From positions 3,162,001 through 3,226,000 of the forward strand of contig NZ_AP022582.1 in the NCBI RefSeq assembly GCF_010731595.1: a stretch of DNA of 64,000 bases, written 5' to 3'. The stretch comes from Mycobacterium seoulense. GTDB lineage: Bacteria > Actinomycetota > Actinomycetes > Mycobacteriales > Mycobacteriaceae. Below, piece by piece: positions 61,727 to 64,000 of the stretch. A program made the position numbers and the translations under genes. The first letter of the stretch is position 1, and each line of letters starts with the position of its first letter. The notes beneath the pieces were generated by a model. That model searched no databases. It had not been told where the DNA came from and saw only the letters and a list, made by a program, of their open reading frames with translations.

Positions 61727-62946
61727 CAGATCGGCAGCGCAGCGCCTGGGATCCTACCGACCTCGTGCTCAGCGATGTTGAAGCAACGCATCGCGTTTCG
61801 GTAGGCCACCTTTTTGCGGTCCTCCTCGTTGAGCGCGCTCAGCTTGGTCGTCAGCGAATCTTGGATCTCTTCGCCGAATAGGCACGTTGGGTGTGGATAG
61901 TCCGTCTCGAACATGATGTTGTCGATCGGCAGCAGCGCGAGGTCGTCGGGGCGGAGATTCTCATACCAGGTGTTGACGAAGACCTGGCGCCGGAATGCCT
62001 CGCTCGGCAGTTCGTCGGCCTTGAGTTCGGGACGGTTTTCCCACGGCCGGTACCGGAGGAAGTGGACGTCGAGGGACTCCAGCAGGAACGGCACCCAGCT
62101 TGCGCCACTTTCAACTATGGCGAATTTCATGTCGGGATAACGAGGCAGCACCCCGGACATCAGCAGCTTGCTGCAGGCGTTGGCGTTGTCGAGGAATGAC
62201 TTCACCACATCGACGACGGCACGGACCCGGTCCCCGCCCACCGTGCGTTGAGTCGGATCGACTCTGTACTCAGCCGGGTTCATCGTGGTGCCGGCGTGAA
62301 AAGCGACCGGGCCCCCGGATGCATTGATGACATCCCACATCGGGTCCCAGTGCCGATCCGACAGCGGCGGCTCGCCGTGGTATTCGGGTGTGCCCGACAA
62401 GACCCAGCCTTTGTGACCGAGGGCAGCGCAGCGTTCCAGTTCTTTGACACACCGATCGATATCCCAGTACGGGACGACCGCGAGCGGGATAAACCGGCCC
62501 GGCTCCCGCTCAGCCCAGCTCAGGACGAAGTCGTTAAACGCTGCAATAACGTCGAATTGGAAGTCGAGGGTGGCTCCGGGGATGGTGCGATAGCGATCCG
62601 GATTCGTCAGCCCGAGGTTCGGGTAGAGCGCTGCCATGTTGATGCCGGCCTCGTTCATCACCTTCACCCGCTCCGTTGGATCCCACGACGACGGGTGGAC
62701 CTCCTCGACGCGTTGCGGCACCTCGGGAAAGTCGTCTTCTCGGCGATGCGGCAGCGGATTGTCCGCTTCCTGATAGAAGACGGTAAAGGCCAGGGAGTTG
62801 ACGATCTCGTCCCCGATACACCAGACATCCATCTCCAGATCGTCGATGTAACGAATCCGCGGAATGAGCTCACCCCACTTCGACGGCATCCGCGAGGTCC
62901 AAGTATCCGGCGGCTCGCACACATGACTGTCTGCGTCGATGATCAT
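61726..62946 (-). CDS. Amidohydrolase-family (TIM-barrel, PF04909) metal hydrolase or decarboxylase
   Basis: A 406-residue amidohydrolase_2 enzyme. MIIDADSHVCEPPDTW provides the N-terminal D-x-H metal motif; later PVAFHAGTTMNP (His ligand), then MFETDYPHPT with the catalytic Asp. Members decarboxylate or hydrolyse carboxylates, for example ACMSD and gamma-resorcylate decarboxylase. ATG 62946 is preferred to TTG 62961 because GGAGGAG sits just before it. It lies in an operon with a CoA transferase and a thioesterase upstream and a VOC gene downstream. A degraded paralogue is at 45733-45878. Confidence 0.88.
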   Translation of the reverse strand: MIIDADSHVCEPPDTWTSRMPSKWGELIPRIRYIDDLEMDVWCIGDEIVNSLAFTVFYQEADNPLPHRREDDFPEVPQRVEEVHPSSWDPTERVKVMNEAGINMAALYPNLGLTNPDRYRTIPGATLDFQFDVIAAFNDFVLSWAEREPGRFIPLAVVPYWDIDRCVKELERCAALGHKGWVLSGTPEYHGEPPLSDRHWDPMWDVINASGGPVAFHAGTTMNPAEYRVDPTQRTVGGDRVRAVVDVVKSFLDNANACSKLLMSGVLPRYPDMKFAIVESGASWVPFLLESLDVHFLRYRPWENRPELKADELPSEAFRRQVFVNTWYENLRPDDLALLPIDNIMFETDYPHPTCLFGEEIQDSLTTKLSALNEEDRKKVAYRNAMRCFNIAEHEVGRIPGAALPI

Positions 62947-62976
62947 CTGTGTCTCCTCCAATTATGTTGACACGAA

Positions 62977-63831
62977 TCAAAAGTCATGAGTTACCACTCT
63001 CGAACCAGACCAACCTGGGTCACAGAGGCCACGTGATTGCCGCCCACCGAAGAGCCGGCCCATACAGAACGCCCTGCCTTCCGAGGCACTGGGCGACACC
63101 TGCTCGAGGAGCAGCCACTCATCAATGCGGAAGGGGCGATGAAACCATAGACAATGATCGAGGGTGAACGTCTTGATATCGCGATGGGGCTTGATTTCGT
63201 GGGGCGTAAAGGCGCTCATCAACAATGTCAGGCCAGCGACACATGTGGCGATGGCACTGTGGACCGCTTGGGGAGCGTCGAAGGGTGCCGATGTCCGCAC
63301 CCATTGGCGCGACAGCGTACCCCTGCCGGTTGTCGTGAGAGGTCCGCGCACATGCGAATCCGGGTACCACTCGACTTCCAGAGAAGACCATCGTCGATAG
63401 AATTCCGGCCAGTCCTCGGGAAATGGACGCAGGCCCGCGCCAGCCGACGGAGGACCGTCGACAGCCTCGGCAGCCAGTTGATGCTCTGGTCCGTTTTCTG
63501 GAGCGTGGAACGCGGCCTGCTGGGAAAGCAGCTGTCGACCCTGCTGCTCGGCTATGACCCGCCGGTTGGACAGCGAGCCGGAGTCACGCAACCGCTCGAC
63601 GTGAAATTCAATCGGCGGCCCGATTAGCCCCGTGGAGAGGAAGTGGGTCTGAACAGAGTGCGGGACACGTTTTTCCTCGACGGTCTTGGCCGCTGCCATC
63701 AGAGCTTGACCCGCGGCCTGTCCGCCGAAGACCCGAGGCATACCAATGTCGGGCGTGATCCCTACGTAGGAATCGCTTGCGACGCGTTGGACGTCAAGCA
63801 GGTCGATCAAGGAGGCGACAGTGGCGACCAT
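62977..63831 (-). CDS. Acyl-CoA thioesterase (TesB-like), copy 2, with altered C terminus
   Basis: A 284-residue double-hot-dog thioesterase, highly similar to 45875-46747 up to ASEGRAFCMGRLFGG. After that the last ~20 residues differ. Removing one base near 63045 restores NHVASVTQVGLVREW followed by a stop, the ending of copy 1. So a small indel changes the C terminus. The core catalytic region is intact and activity may be kept. ATG 63831 lies at the stop of the CoA transferase (TAGATG). Confidence 0.85.
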   Translation of the reverse strand: MVATVASLIDLLDVQRVASDSYVGITPDIGMPRVFGGQAAGQALMAAAKTVEEKRVPHSVQTHFLSTGLIGPPIEFHVERLRDSGSLSNRRVIAEQQGRQLLSQQAAFHAPENGPEHQLAAEAVDGPPSAGAGLRPFPEDWPEFYRRWSSLEVEWYPDSHVRGPLTTTGRGTLSRQWVRTSAPFDAPQAVHSAIATCVAGLTLLMSAFTPHEIKPHRDIKTFTLDHCLWFHRPFRIDEWLLLEQVSPSASEGRAFCMGRLFGGRQSRGLCDPGWSGSRVVTHDF

Positions 63832-64000
63832 CTAAAGTACGACCGACTTGACCTTGAAGTCGATGATCTGGTCTTCGTCGTAGCCGAGTTCGGCCAGTAC
63901 TTCATCGGTGTGCTCACCGTGTCCTGGTGCGCACCTCAGTGATAACGGCGTCTCATCGAACTGGACCGGGCTGCCGGCCAAGGCGAATTCGTTGCCGTTG
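63832..64000 (-). CDS. CaiB/BaiF-family CoA transferase, C-terminal part (cut by window edge)
   Basis: The minus-strand frame is open from the window end to TAG 63832-63834. It encodes NGNEFALAGSPVQFDE, then PGHGEHTDEVLAELGYDEDQIIDFKVKSVVL, the characteristic C terminus of family III CoA transferases (PGLGEHTDEVL.ELGY). It transfers CoA between acids. First visible gene of the operon CoA transferase - thioesterase - amidohydrolase - VOC. Confidence 0.88.
   Translation of the reverse strand, partial: NGNEFALAGSPVQFDETPLSLRCAPGHGEHTDEVLAELGYDEDQIIDFKVKSVVL

Noticed and set aside
1..64000. CRISPR arrays, rRNA genes and prophage structural genes
   Set aside because: None seen: no regularly spaced direct repeats, no rRNA-like sequence and no capsid, terminase or integrase motifs.

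Overview
The window comes from a high-GC mycobacterium, most likely a non-tuberculous slow grower. This rests on a Ku/LigD pair, a phosphate (Pst) locus with PstS3-type lipoproteins, a complete ten-gene mce operon, an F420-dependent (luciferase-like) oxidoreductase, DUF732 and 19-kDa-type secreted antigens, and several leaderless promoters. The order FAH/MBL fusion - ligD - ku - pst - SDR - DapB-like - mntH matches the Rv0939 to Rv0924c segment of M. tuberculosis, assigned from memory of that gene order. No database search was run.

Region 1 (1-10.4 kb): end of a mycobacterial SAM methyltransferase, a fumarylacetoacetate-hydrolase/metallo-beta-lactamase fusion, and ligD. A four-gene polyol operon (two long-chain polyol dehydrogenases, a HAD phosphatase, a PfkB kinase) then lies between ligD and ku, which are direct neighbours in M. 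tuberculosis.

Region 2 (10.4-24 kb): pstS-pstS-pstC-pstA without pstB; an SDR with a KstR-like palindrome upstream; a DapB-like oxidoreductase; mntH; a GGCT/poly-gamma-glutamate hydrolase fusion; an F420-type oxidoreductase; a CapA-like protein; and a phosphoribosyltransferase-hydrolase fusion. The last two diverge from a region with two DevR(DosR)-box-like sites 22 bp apart.

Region 3 (24-29.4 kb): small proteins, an APC permease, tRNA-Arg(CCT), and immediately downstream of the tRNA a two-gene HTH/nucleotidyltransferase pair that looks like a toxin-antitoxin unit with its own operator, then a secreted protein.

Region 4 (29.4-42.5 kb): a full mce operon on the minus strand (yrbE-yrbE-mceA-F and two Mce-associated proteins), a 1.3-kb gene-free upstream region with a perfect palindrome, and a TetR regulator.

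Region 5 (42.5-64 kb): accessory and partly decaying. It holds secreted proteins followed by a CoA-ester catabolic island: thiolase, acyl-CoA synthetase, acyl-CoA dehydrogenases, SDR, epoxide hydrolase, thioesterases, amidohydrolase, VOC protein, CoA transferase and a FadR-type GntR regulator. At least seven genes are truncated or frameshifted. Three sequence families occur twice: a thioesterase-amidohydrolase pair, a small acidic protein next to a split-barrel gene, and a 15-nt AT-rich operator-like motif in front of two transcription units. The most novel candidates are the duplicated small-protein module, the tRNA-linked HTH/NTase pair, and the poly-gamma-glutamate/F420 neighbourhood.
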